DNA from: an uncultured Acetatifactor sp.
GTDB taxonomy: Bacteria > Bacillota > Clostridia > Lachnospirales > Lachnospiraceae
Direction of reading: 5' to 3'
Length of the DNA stretch: 17,568 nucleotides
Assembly: GCA_910585615.1 (NCBI GenBank)
Contig: CAJUFO010000086.1
Coordinates: forward strand, 1 to 17,568
The number at the start of each line of letters is the position of its first letter. Position 1 is the first letter of the stretch. The notes under the pieces were generated by a model, which made no database searches, had not been told where the DNA came from, and saw only the letters and a list, made by a program, of their open reading frames with translations. Below, piece after piece: positions 1 through 7,349 of the stretch. The translations under genes were made by a program, and so were the position numbers.

Positions 1-2
1 AC

Positions 3-735
3 CTAAAGGTTTCGCCTTAAGGCGAGGGTTTTAACCCCATTATACAGACAATAAAGTTCATACTGGTCTTCCTCGCCAATGTATACTCGCAGTATTAGGC
101 CTAGCAAGAAGCAGCTGAAGATATGAAAAAGAAACTCCCTATCCAAACGACTATCTCTTATCGACAGCTCTTTTATATTTGCATTATAAATCTGTACAAA
201 GGAAGTCGAAGACAACAGGTTAATGGTTTTTTCTCTATCCATGCTCTACCATTGTCCCCACAGTTGACCTGTATCAGTTCTCCACCTCTGCTTTCAAATA
301 TGACTTTATAATTGTTATTGGCATAATTTCCATTTTTCATTTCCAATGCTTCCTGCCGGATTTCAAACAGACCATTTTCCCCCTTTCCTAATTGGACAAA
401 ATAGAAATAAACGATTTTTGAGTCGCCCGCATTTACAAGGAACTCACAGCCTAACCGAAATGTCTGTGTCTTCTTATTTATGATTTCATTCAAAAATACT
501 TGTGTCTTCGTTTCCTTTAGGTAGTTATCATAAATCAGTAAATTCCGAAATATCTTGACAGCAGTCACAATTGCCGACTTTCCAGAACCATTTTCACCGT
601 AGATTGCTTTTACCCGATATTTTTCGGATTAAAATCTTTATCTACAGTCTTTTTATAAAAGTTCAGTTGTACCTCTTTATCAATGTTCTTAATCCCGAAA
701 ACTCTTAAATTCGGCAAATAAAATATGTTCTCCAT
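3..735 (-). pseudogene. AAA/ABC-type ATPase remnant, two frameshifts, C-terminal half missing
   Basis: Reading the minus strand from the ATG at 735, the frame opens MENIFYLPNLRVFGIKN. It must shift near 640-648 to continue as KAIYGENGSGKSAIVTAVK, which contains a clear Walker A (GENGSGKS), and shift again near 245-250 to continue as MDREKTINLLSSTSF down to a TAG at 3-5. The joined product is only about 230 residues and shows no Walker B or signature motif, whereas AAA_15/OLD-like ATPases usually run 350-450 residues. Each shift is explained by a single-base indel. The N-terminus and P-loop type match ATPases found in phage-defence or abortive-infection loci, but with half the protein absent its role cannot be named. 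A promoter lies upstream at 797-824. It is AT-rich compared with the core genes, which fits acquired, decaying DNA. Indel errors in the assembly are the main alternative. Confidence 0.7.
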
Positions 736-796
736 TTCTTATATTCCCTTTTAACAAACCCCATCTTTCCTTAAAATATTACAAAATGTATTTTTT

Positions 797-824
797 ATTA
801 TACTCATATTTTCATAAAAATCAA
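797..824 (-). promoter_or_regulatory. Promoter for the ATPase remnant
   Basis: On the minus strand TTGATT (819-824) is followed after 16 bp by a perfect TATAAT (797-802), about 60 bp upstream of the remnant's ATG at 735. The surrounding DNA is AT-rich, so chance matches are likelier here than in the GC-rich core. Confidence 0.45.
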
Positions 825-837
825 TTCGCTCCTTTGT

Positions 838-1116
838 CTACCTTTCATTCTCTGATAAAGCTTTCAACAATGATAATAAATCCTTCATGCCTTGCTGATA
901 TGCATATTTCTCGCCTATTGTAGCTGTCCATGTAGCAGCGTCGATAAAAGCATCCACTCTTTTCTTTTGTATATCTGTCAAATCGCTCATCAGAATATCA
1001 TACATTTTATCCTCTTCCAGTCTTGCTCTTTGATATTTCCCATCCTGTTATAGTATTTCAGCGATTCTGTCTTCCATTAATGTTTGTATTATCAATTCTA
1101 AAATGCTATCTTCCAT
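838..1116 (-). pseudogene. Small DUF6809-like protein with an internal stop
   Basis: The minus strand has a good AAGGAG ribosome site, then an ATG at 1114-1116 opening MEDSILELIIQTLMEDR. An in-frame TAA at 1048-1050 (codon 23) interrupts the frame, which then stays open for 69 more codons to the TAG at 838-840. The distal part (LMSDLTDIQKKRVDAF, then EKYAYQQGMKDLL) looks like the helical end of the roughly 90-residue DUF6809-type proteins common on Firmicutes mobile elements; that family call is from memory and tentative. The uniform reading frame on both sides of the stop, and the total length near the family norm, support a single nonsense change rather than two genes. It is divergent from the Cro/CI-type gene at 1249, with a palindromic operator candidate between them. 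Confidence 0.5.
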
Positions 1117-1141
1117 AAAGCGACTCCTTTCTACCTGTTTA

Positions 1142-1188
1142 TATAGACTAGGTCTTATTATACCCGCTTTATATCAACTACGTCTATA
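1142..1188. promoter_or_regulatory. Bipartite inverted repeat flanking a -10 box (putative operator)
   Basis: TATAGACTAG (1142-1151) and CTACGTCTATA (1178-1188) are inverted copies differing by one inserted base. A minus-strand TATAAT lies between them (plus-strand ATTATA, 1157-1162), placed to drive the small gene starting at 1116. The left arm also contains the local palindrome AGAC-TAG-GTCT (1145-1155). The adjacent Cro/CI-type regulator at 1249 is the obvious candidate to bind here; that pairing is inference. Confidence 0.4.
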
Positions 1189-1248
1189 TTAACAACTATA
1201 TTTTAAAGAATGCTTGATTATAATAAAAACATAGGAGTGTGAAAAGAT

Positions 1249-1458
1249 ATGAAGTATTTGCACATGAGATTACCGGAATTGTTAGAAGCAAGGGGAATTT
1301 CAAGAACAAGATTATGTAAGGATTTAGACCTGCAGAGAACAAATCTAAACCGATATTACAGAGACAATTTCCAGAGAGTTGACGCAAGCCTGGTGGTACG
1401 CCTATGTGAATATCTTAGTAGTGATGTCTCAGATTTGTTTGAGATACGGGAACGTTAA
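1249..1458 (+). CDS. Small Cro/CI-family (XRE) helix-turn-helix regulator
   Basis: This 69-residue protein is almost entirely a lambda-repressor-like DNA-binding domain. LPELLEARGISRTRLCKDL (about residues 8-26) gives the first helices and the turn, LQRTNLNRYYRDNF (about 28-41) the recognition helix region, and VVRLCEYLSSDVSDLFEI the closing helices, with the LCxxL..xxxDLF ending typical of the HTH_26/XRE group. The ATG at 1249 is preceded by AGGAG at 1233-1237. There is no added ligand or protease domain, so it is a minimal Cro-like regulator of the kind common on mobile elements. It is divergent from the interrupted small gene at 838-1116 and shares with it the inverted-repeat region 1142-1188, so autoregulation is plausible. 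It is the only intact gene in the first 2 kb. Confidence 0.85.
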   Translation: MKYLHMRLPELLEARGISRTRLCKDLDLQRTNLNRYYRDNFQRVDASLVVRLCEYLSSDVSDLFEIRER

Positions 1459-1459
1459 C

Positions 1460-2017
1460 TCAGACACAAAAGGGCACCAAATTGGAAAAGCCGCTGAAGA
1501 AAGCGATTACGGAAGCAATCCCGCCATATAGAGGAACCTTCACCTGCTCGATAGACCGAAGCAGCGCGCTCATGGCCACAATCTGCAGCGGATAAGCAAA
1601 GCCCCCACCCGCAGATAGGTGACGCCGATCCGCCGAATCTCCTCCTTGTCCGTGTAGATTGCCATCACGAATTCCGGCACGGCAAGGGCCAGACCTGCGA
1701 ACAGGATGCCCACCGCCATCATGAAGGAAAGGGGCAGCCCATAGGAGCGGGTGATGCCCTCCTCATCCCCGGCTCCCCAATACTGGGCAAAAAAACAGCA
1801 TCCCCCCACGAAGCCCCAGTACCCCGCGAACATCAGGCTGGAGAACTGGGCGCACAGGCCCACGGCCCCCACGGTCTCCTCCCCCCAGGGAGGCCAGCAT
1901 CATGGTGTCCACCATGCTCCCGGTGGTGGTCAGCAGGTTCTGCAGGGCCACCGGGGCGGCGATAATGGCGATATGCTTCAGGAAAAAGGGCCAGTCGAAG
2001 CCTGACTTGGTTTTCAT
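1460..2017 (-). pseudogene. MATE-family efflux transporter, truncated and frameshifted
   Basis: From an ATG at 2017 with an AGAGGTG ribosome site, the product opens MKTKSGFDWPFFLKHIAIIA and continues through ALQNLLTTTGSMVDTMMLAS, the typical first two MATE helices. At the G6 run near 1881-1887 one extra G forces a shift into the frame reading VGAVGLCAQFSSLMFAGYWG. At the G run near 1603-1608 one missing G forces a second shift into FAYPLQIVAMSALLRSIEQV. Homology then ends around 1500 and the frame meets a TGA at 1460-1462. MATE proteins have about 450 residues and 12 helices; only about 170-180 residues remain, so the second half is lost and transport is not possible. The abrupt end close to the 3' end of the Cro/CI gene marks a recombination junction. 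Both shifts lie in homopolymer G tracts, where sequencing errors also occur. Confidence 0.85.
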
Positions 2018-2049
2018 AGCTTTACACCTCTTGCATAGTCCATTTTTTA

Positions 2050-2586
2050 CTAATCTTTTAAAATTTCGGACAGATAATGTTCCTCGTTTTTATGGGAGTG
2101 GTTTCTTTGCTTATATTCCCGAATCGCTGCTACCAGCTTGTCGATGTCCCTCCCATAATATGCCTCATAAAAATCAGTATCCCCCTTATACTTGCGCCCA
2201 TGGAACGCTATGTTCTCTTTCGCGAAAGCCTTTGGGCGCTTCTGGGATTTTCGCTTTTCGTATTCCCTGAATTTCTTCTCAGATAAAACCAGCAGAATCT
2301 CCAGCTCAGGCAGTGTACAATATTTCGTCACTTTCTTTATCTGCTTCCTGAATTCCGGCGGAATCCGCAATTGATCCGTCTGTTTATCCCCGATTCTCCA
2401 GATTTCCACATCTCCGCCATAAATCCGCAACTGTCCCATCACCATGGGCGACATGCCTATCTGCCTGGCATGGTAGACGATACGGCCCAGCAAATCATCC
2501 TCCTCCACCCTCAGCCGTCCATTCCCTAGCAATAATTCGATTATCTTCTTCTCGTTCGCGCCCTCGCACATAATGAGATACTTCAT
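2050..2586 (-). CDS. RloB/TOPRIM-like protein, partner of the upstream ATPase
   Basis: This 178-residue soluble protein has no signal peptide or membrane segment. It begins MKYLIMCEGANEKKIIELLL: a beta strand, then an acidic C-E-G turn with E8 and a helix, as at the start of TOPRIM/RloB-like folds. A second strand ends in RIGDKQTD (about 64-71), where TOPRIM proteins carry their acidic pair, although the canonical DxD is not evident. The PELEILLVLSEKKF stretch (93-106) resembles the conserved helix after the NPCFE-type motif of RloB. The C-terminus is highly basic. Its ATG overlaps the stop of the upstream ATPase by 4 bp (2583-2586), so the two are translationally coupled and very likely act together. 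TOPRIM/RloB-like effectors paired with ATPases occur in AbiL and related anti-phage systems. The family match is weak by eye; the pairing is strong. Confidence 0.6.
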   Translation of the reverse strand: MKYLIMCEGANEKKIIELLLGNGRLRVEEDDLLGRIVYHARQIGMSPMVMGQLRIYGGDVEIWRIGDKQTDQLRIPPEFRKQIKKVTKYCTLPELEILLVLSEKKFREYEKRKSQKRPKAFAKENIAFHGRKYKGDTDFYEAYYGRDIDKLVAAIREYKQRNHSHKNEEHYLSEILKD

Positions 2587-3701
2587 CGCATCAAATCCTT
2601 TTTCAGATCCATCAGCGCCTCATAATTCACCGCAGTGTCGAAAGCGTTCTGATAGAATTTCCGACTTTTCAGCAATTCCGTCCTGATGCCAAAAGTCTCA
2701 TACATATTGTTTATGGTCCCCTTGCCCTTTGCATGGGTTATCCAGATATTGTCGCTTCGATGGAACAGATCCAACAGTTCACAGTAATGTGTTGAAAAGT
2801 ACAATGTGGCGTTCTTTCGATTCACTTGTTTGTCCTTATACAGCATAATCAGATTTTCAACCAGCGTCTTATGAAAATGATTCTCGATTTCATCCACGAT
2901 CAGGTCGAACCCCATCCTCAGGGAGATTGCCGCCAGAATATACAGATTCATCCCCTTGGTCGTCCCGCTGGACAAAAAGCGGTACAGCTCTCTGTCCGAA
3001 AAAGCCCGCTCCCTGCCCTGATATGTCAATAGATAGTCGCTTTCATCCACCTGTCTTAAATCCGTAATGTTATCATCAAATATCCGAATGACCTTTGCCA
3101 GGAACCCGGCATCCAGCTTCGCGATGTCCATGAACCTGAACATAATAAGATATCCCTTTTCATTTTCCATCGAGGAATCGTAATAGACTTCCCTGACAGC
3201 CGATTTCTTCAGGACAAAAAAGACAATCGAGAAATCTTCCGGAACTTCTCCTCCGGGATAGCATTTTTCCTTCCAGTCCTCCGTCAGAATCTGCTTCATC
3301 CTTGTTTTATAGTACTGTTTCCTGAATAACTGCTGGTTCTTAAAAATCGCCCTGTCTTCCAGCGTCTCTGAATCCTCCAGCTCGACGCTGTACTTATAGA
3401 GATAGCCTTCCTCATAAAAAAGGATCTCCAAAGACACGCCCTGATAATTGCCCCCCTTCCCGGACAATCTGAAAGAGCTTAGGATATCATAGCACCAGTC
3501 AAGCAATTCCAGGGCTGATGTCTTGCCCGAAGCGTTCTTTCCCACAATCCCGACAGTGCTGTATACGAATAATTCGTCATCTATCTCTAATAATTCGTAC
3601 TCCTTATCTTCACTGGTTTTTTTAGACTTTGCGATAAAGTCCATGTAAAAACCATCGGCACAGTTTTTGAACCCTTTTGCGCTTATCCTCAGAATCTTCA
3701 T
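2583..3701 (-). CDS. AAA_15/AAA_21-type ATPase of a putative AbiL-like defence pair
   Basis: This 372-residue ATPase starts at an ATG with a near-perfect AGGAGG site. The N-terminus (MKILRISAKGFKNCADGFYM) is the usual first strand of SMC/RecF-like ATPases. Walker A is GKNASGKT at 54-61, a short signature-like LSSGTTKG lies at 243-250, Walker B is FDLIVDEIENHFH at 265-277 (acidic DE at 270-271), and FSTHY at 302-306 is the switch region ending in histidine. The insert between Walker A and the signature is about 180 residues of mixed helix and strand. The set is complete, so the enzyme should be active. It overlaps the RloB-like gene by 4 bp. Such two-gene ATPase plus TOPRIM/RloB-like units (AbiL and relatives) act in abortive infection, with the ATPase thought to sense phage or restrain the effector. 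Defence is inferred from domain layout. A weak -10 (TAAAAT, 3743-3748) lies upstream. Confidence 0.8.
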   Translation of the reverse strand: MKILRISAKGFKNCADGFYMDFIAKSKKTSEDKEYELLEIDDELFVYSTVGIVGKNASGKTSALELLDWCYDILSSFRLSGKGGNYQGVSLEILFYEEGYLYKYSVELEDSETLEDRAIFKNQQLFRKQYYKTRMKQILTEDWKEKCYPGGEVPEDFSIVFFVLKKSAVREVYYDSSMENEKGYLIMFRFMDIAKLDAGFLAKVIRIFDDNITDLRQVDESDYLLTYQGRERAFSDRELYRFLSSGTTKGMNLYILAAISLRMGFDLIVDEIENHFHKTLVENLIMLYKDKQVNRKNATLYFSTHYCELLDLFHRSDNIWITHAKGKGTINNMYETFGIRTELLKSRKFYQNAFDTAVNYEALMDLKKDLMR

Positions 3702-3791
3702 AGATGGCCTCCTGTTTTTGTTCTTTTTGCTTCCATGTGGCTATTTTACCACGTTTTCAGGAGGTTTAAAACAGTTTTTTTGTTTTATTCT

Positions 3792-4394
3792 CTATATCCC
3801 CATTTCCCGGTTCACGCTCTCTTCATAAGAGAATATGCTCTCCTCGCAGGAACGCATGGCCAAAATAGTCTTCTCCAGCAGCTCGTCCAGCGTCCAGCCC
3901 AGGCGCTCCGCGCCCTCCTTTATCACCTCCCTGGAGCAGCCCGCGGCGAACCGCTTGTCCTTGAACTTCTTCTTAAGGCTGGGTAACTCCATGTCCATGA
4001 CGCTCTTGGAGGGGCGCATCCTGGCTGCCGCCCCAATCAGCCCCGTCAGCTCGTCGCAGGCGAACAGAATCTTCTCCATGGGGTGCTTCGGCTCCAGGTC
4101 GCTGCAGATGCCGTAGCCATGGCTGCAGACGGAATAGATCGCCTCCTCGGAAACCCCAGCCTCCCGCAGAAGCTCAGGCGCCTTCGCGCAGTGCTGCTCC
4201 GGATAGAGCTCGAAATCGATATCGTGGAGCAGGCCTACGATGCCCCAGTATTCCTCGTCCTCCCCGTATCCGTTCTCCCTGGCGAAATACCGCATGACGC
4301 CCTCCACAGTCACGCCATGCTGGATATGGAAAGGTTCCTTGTTGTACTTTTTCAGAAGCTCCAGGGCTTCCTGCCTCGATAGATTGACGGTCAT
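3792..4394 (-). CDS. HD-domain phosphohydrolase-like protein
   Basis: This 200-residue cytosolic protein starts at an ATG with a strong AAGGAGG site. The HD metal-site residues are visible in order: H26 (HIQHGVTVEG), the defining H57-D58 pair in GLLHDIDFE, H92 in CSHGYG, and D114 in FACDELTGLI. These fit the HD superfamily of metal-dependent phosphohydrolases acting on nucleotides or signalling phosphoesters. The 'HDIDFE' and 'ACDELTGLI' signatures match a clade of standalone HD proteins common in Clostridia whose substrate is not known, so no reaction is assigned. It is the last of three same-strand genes (BMP fusion, metallophosphoesterase, HD), with a 104-bp gap to the metallophosphoesterase. 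No signal peptide or extra domain is present. No convincing terminator follows. Confidence 0.85.
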   Translation of the reverse strand: MTVNLSRQEALELLKKYNKEPFHIQHGVTVEGVMRYFARENGYGEDEEYWGIVGLLHDIDFELYPEQHCAKAPELLREAGVSEEAIYSVCSHGYGICSDLEPKHPMEKILFACDELTGLIGAAARMRPSKSVMDMELPSLKKKFKDKRFAAGCSREVIKEGAERLGWTLDELLEKTILAMRSCEESIFSYEESVNREMGI

Positions 4395-4498
4395 CTTTTC
4401 CCTCCTTATTCACGGCGGCCTCAGAAAGCTGCCGATATCTGCTGTTTCCAACAATCCGAATCCACATCCACGGAACCCATGCCCCGCCGGAAAGCGGT

Positions 4499-5119
4499 CT
4501 ATCGGATATGTTCCTGCGGATTTTCGTCATCCGTGTCAATGATGCATCTCTCAAACGCATTGATGATATGCGTGTCCATATACTTGTCGTACCGCTTGTG
4601 GTTCCTCCCATAGGACATGTGCACATGGCCGTGGAGGAAATATTTGGGGTGGTATTTCTCCATCAGCGTCCGGAAGACCCGGAAGCCCTGGTGGGGGAGA
4701 TCGCGCCCGTCATTGAGCTGATAGGCCGGGGAATGGGCCACCAGGATGTCGAAGCCGCGCTTCTTGAACAGCTGAAAGCCCAGCTTCCTGACCCGCCACC
4801 TCATCTCCCTCTCCGTGTATTGATGAGGCCCCGGCTTGTAGCGCATGGAGCCCCCCAGCCCCAGGATGCGCACCCCCTGATAGACGAAGATCTCGTCTTC
4901 GATGCAGGTGCAGCCCTCCGGCGGCACCTGCGCGTATTTCTTGTCATGATTGCCGTGCACATACAGCACGGGCACATTGGCAAGGGTCACCAGAAAAGAA
5001 AGATAGCGCGGATCCAAATCGCCGCAGGAAATAATAAGGTCGATTCCCTCCACTTTGCTCTTCTCAAAAAAGTCCCACAGATATTTCGACTCCTCGTCCG
5101 CAATTACCAAAATCTTCAT
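4499..5119 (-). CDS. Calcineurin-like metallophosphoesterase (YfcE/Mre11-type fold)
   Basis: This 206-residue protein carries the dimetal phosphoesterase motifs in order: IADEES at 6-11, CGDLD at 32-36, GNHD at 56-59, VAHSP at 127-131 and GHVH at 164-167. The family's first motif is D-x-H; here it is D8-E9-E10, so the usual histidine is a glutamate. The other motifs are canonical, so metal binding is probably kept, but one ligand is altered. Short bacterial members of this superfamily act on phosphodiesters or nucleotides; the substrate of this clade is unknown to me. Its start has only a modest AGGGAT ribosome site. It lies between the ParB-like/BMP protein upstream (93-bp gap) and the HD protein downstream (104-bp gap), all on one strand. 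The two predicted phosphohydrolases side by side suggest a shared nucleotide-related role, which is inference. Confidence 0.9.
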   Translation of the reverse strand: MKILVIADEESKYLWDFFEKSKVEGIDLIISCGDLDPRYLSFLVTLANVPVLYVHGNHDKKYAQVPPEGCTCIEDEIFVYQGVRILGLGGSMRYKPGPHQYTEREMRWRVRKLGFQLFKKRGFDILVAHSPAYQLNDGRDLPHQGFRVFRTLMEKYHPKYFLHGHVHMSYGRNHKRYDKYMDTHIINAFERCIIDTDDENPQEHIR

Positions 5120-5212
5120 GCCAATCCCTGTTTCCGTTTCGTCCTGTGTTGATGCAGCTGTCCGAAACTGCTTTCCTTTTACTCACATGTCCCGCGCCGG
5201 CCTCATCCGCCG

Positions 5213-7126
5213 CTAGGTTCCACTCGTTATGCCCTGCTGCTTGATGACCGGCTCCGCCTGCTCCTTCAGCTCCTCCTTCTTCGGGATGGAGCCGATGACG
5301 TTCTCCGCCAGCCAGTCCATGGTCATGATCTCCTCAGGCAGCATCACCCGATTCGGGTCGTCCTGCACCACCCCGTTCTGGGAGTACAGGATGCCGGAGA
5401 AGGGATTGAATTCCTCCGCGCTGATGGTATGCTTCAGCAGCTCCACCAGGCGCCTGGTGCCGATGGGCAGATGCCTGGAGCAGACCACATCGATGACGCC
5501 TGCCGATATGCCCCACCAGTAGTTGATCGCCTTGGTGGTGGACGCGTTGTCATCATATTTCCATGTGCCGTCCATGATCGTCCGGATCAGCTCCTCATAG
5601 AATTTCCCCCAGTGGTACAGGGGCATGGCAAGGTTCCTGGGATGCCCGCCTTCCACATGGTAGATGCCGAAGAACCGGGACGCCTCCTCCGGAATCACCA
5701 TATCCCGTCCCGAGATACAGGCCGACGCCGTCTCCCGCATCTCCTTCTCCATGTCCGTCTCCTTCATGGAAGACCACACCAGATAGACCTTGGCCCGGGG
5801 ATTGATCATCTTCGCTCCCAGGGCGAAGGCGTTGATATTGGCGATGGAGCCGAAAATAGGGTAATCCGCGATATAGGTCAGCCGGTTGTTCTCCGCCATG
5901 GCCCCGGCGATGGCCCCCATCAGGAACTTCGCCTCGTGCATCCGGGAATAGTATGTGCGGATATAGCGGTGCGATGTATTCAGGGAACAGTTTAGGATCT
6001 TCACATCCGGATTTGCGATGGCCGCCTTCACGCTGGCCTGCACGAAGGGCGGCGTGGTGGTGAAGATCAGGTTGCAGCCCGACTGGATGGCGTCCGCGAT
6101 CAGGCCCTCCACATTCTCCTCCGTCCCGTTCTCATAGGCCACCGTGCTCACCTCGTCCGGGAAGGTCTGCTCCAGATAGAGCCTGCCCAGCTCATGGGCG
6201 TAGGTCCACGCGGAAGTCCCCGGCGTCTTCTCATAGATGAACGCCGCCTTTACCTCGGGCCCGCTCAGCGGAAGCAGCATGCTCAGCAGCGGCTTTGGCT
6301 TCTTCTCATGGCTGGGCTCCATCTTCAGGTCGATGTCCCCCTGCTCCTGCAGGAGCTCAAACTCCTCCCAGCTCTTCTTGATGAGCTCGTTCAGCTCATT
6401 GGTGGTCTTCTCGTCCACCTCCTCATATCCGTACAGGCTGATGAACGCCAGGAAAGCATCCCCCTGGGTGATGGCCAGCTTGCTGCCGCCCTCCTCGTTG
6501 TATTCCGCGCCGAACCTGGTGTAAAGGGCGCTGAACTTCAGGAGCTCATCCTTCGACCATTCCTCCCCGGGCTCCTTGCCCACGATCTTCTGCAGCTTCG
6601 CAAAACTCCCCTCTCTGGAGAACCAGATATAGTTGATGGGCGCGGCCTGGTAGAAGTCCAGGAATTCGAAGTAGATCCTGTTCTCCTTTTCGTCCGTGCG
6701 CTGGGGCACGATACGGATCACATTGCCCAGAATCGACACCGCGCCAAAATACTTCATGACGCTGACCCGCTTGTTGCCCTCCTCCACATAGAACCAGTTC
6801 ATGTACTCGTAGACCTTGATGGCATCCTGGATGCCCTCGTTCTTCTGATATTCGCTTAGGTTCGCCCATTTGGCGGCAAACTCGGAGCTGTCCCGCAGGA
6901 TGGGCATGAAGTTTCCCGCAAAGGAATTGCTCCTCCCCACCGTCTTCGTCCCCACGATGCGCTCAATCGGAACCTGTATCGTGCCTAATGGCACCTCATG
7001 ATAATGCCCCTTCTCCGGCATGATGTCGTCCAGCACTGCCAGCGTGGGCTTCTCTCCCCGAAGCATCCGGGCCTGATAGTCCTTCTTCCCTGCCCTGTAT
7101 GCTCTTGCATAATCTTCTCTTCCCAT
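5213..7126 (-). CDS. Cytosolic ParB-like N-terminal domain fused to a BMP (PnrA-like) ligand-binding domain
   Basis: This 637-residue protein starts at an ATG 10 bp after GGAGG. The N-terminal part (about 45-160) contains VPLGTIQVPIERIVGTK and VEEGNKRVSVMKYFGAV (114-130), the pattern of ParB/sulfiredoxin-like domains. After a helical linker (about 190-280), a BMP-family periplasmic-binding fold begins near 289 (EVKAAFIYEKTPGTSAWTYA) and runs to about 600, with TTTPPF, MGAIAGAMAE and IADYPIFGSIANINAFALG as recognisable BMP positions. BMP proteins bind nucleosides for ABC import and normally carry a lipoprotein signal. This one starts MGREDYARAYRAGKK with no signal peptide or lipobox, so it should be cytosolic. 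No ABC transporter genes are adjacent. A sensory or regulatory role for a nucleoside-like ligand is inference. A clear promoter lies at 7201-7229. Confidence 0.85.
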   Translation of the reverse strand: MGREDYARAYRAGKKDYQARMLRGEKPTLAVLDDIMPEKGHYHEVPLGTIQVPIERIVGTKTVGRSNSFAGNFMPILRDSSEFAAKWANLSEYQKNEGIQDAIKVYEYMNWFYVEEGNKRVSVMKYFGAVSILGNVIRIVPQRTDEKENRIYFEFLDFYQAAPINYIWFSREGSFAKLQKIVGKEPGEEWSKDELLKFSALYTRFGAEYNEEGGSKLAITQGDAFLAFISLYGYEEVDEKTTNELNELIKKSWEEFELLQEQGDIDLKMEPSHEKKPKPLLSMLLPLSGPEVKAAFIYEKTPGTSAWTYAHELGRLYLEQTFPDEVSTVAYENGTEENVEGLIADAIQSGCNLIFTTTPPFVQASVKAAIANPDVKILNCSLNTSHRYIRTYYSRMHEAKFLMGAIAGAMAENNRLTYIADYPIFGSIANINAFALGAKMINPRAKVYLVWSSMKETDMEKEMRETASACISGRDMVIPEEASRFFGIYHVEGGHPRNLAMPLYHWGKFYEELIRTIMDGTWKYDDNASTTKAINYWWGISAGVIDVVCSRHLPIGTRRLVELLKHTISAEEFNPFSGILYSQNGVVQDDPNRVMLPEEIMTMDWLAENVIGSIPKKEELKEQAEPVIKQQGITSGT

Positions 7127-7200
7127 AATTACTTATCCTCCAATTCCCTCTTCACGCTTTCCTCCCCTGGAAATCCGGGCAGAACCGGATTCCCTGTACC

Positions 7201-7229
7201 ATTATATGAAAAGATGGCGGGAAATGCAA
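7201..7229 (-). promoter_or_regulatory. Promoter of the ParB-like/BMP gene
   Basis: On the minus strand TTGCAT (7224-7229) and a perfect TATAAT (7201-7206) are separated by exactly 17 bp, about 75 bp upstream of the ATG at 7126. It lies directly after the glgD terminator, so this gene is transcribed independently of the glycogen operon. Confidence 0.7.
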
Positions 7230-7268
7230 GAAAAAAAGAGAATCCGGCCCTCTGGACTGGATCCTCTC
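7228..7268 (-). terminator. Rho-independent terminator of glgC-glgD
   Basis: Read on the minus strand, AGAGGATCC (7259-7267) pairs with GGATTCTCT (7237-7245, one mismatch) around a 13-base loop. The stem is followed by a run of seven to eight T. It lies about 80 bp past the glgD stop and just before the next promoter. Confidence 0.75.
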
Positions 7269-7349
7269 GTGGTAGTATGCGTTACAGACAGGAATCCCCT
7301 CCCGTGAAGCCGATTCCATGCCGTCATGGGGATGTCCCGTCCTGCGCGC

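Noticed and set aside
4508..5152. Plus-strand open frame of 214 codons
   Set aside because: It is antisense to the metallophosphoesterase, which has all the expected motifs on the minus strand.
5120..5212. Possible terminator between the BMP fusion and metallophosphoesterase genes
   Set aside because: GC-rich pairing is possible (GTTTCG with CGAAAC), but no T-run follows; the spacing suits an operon equally well.
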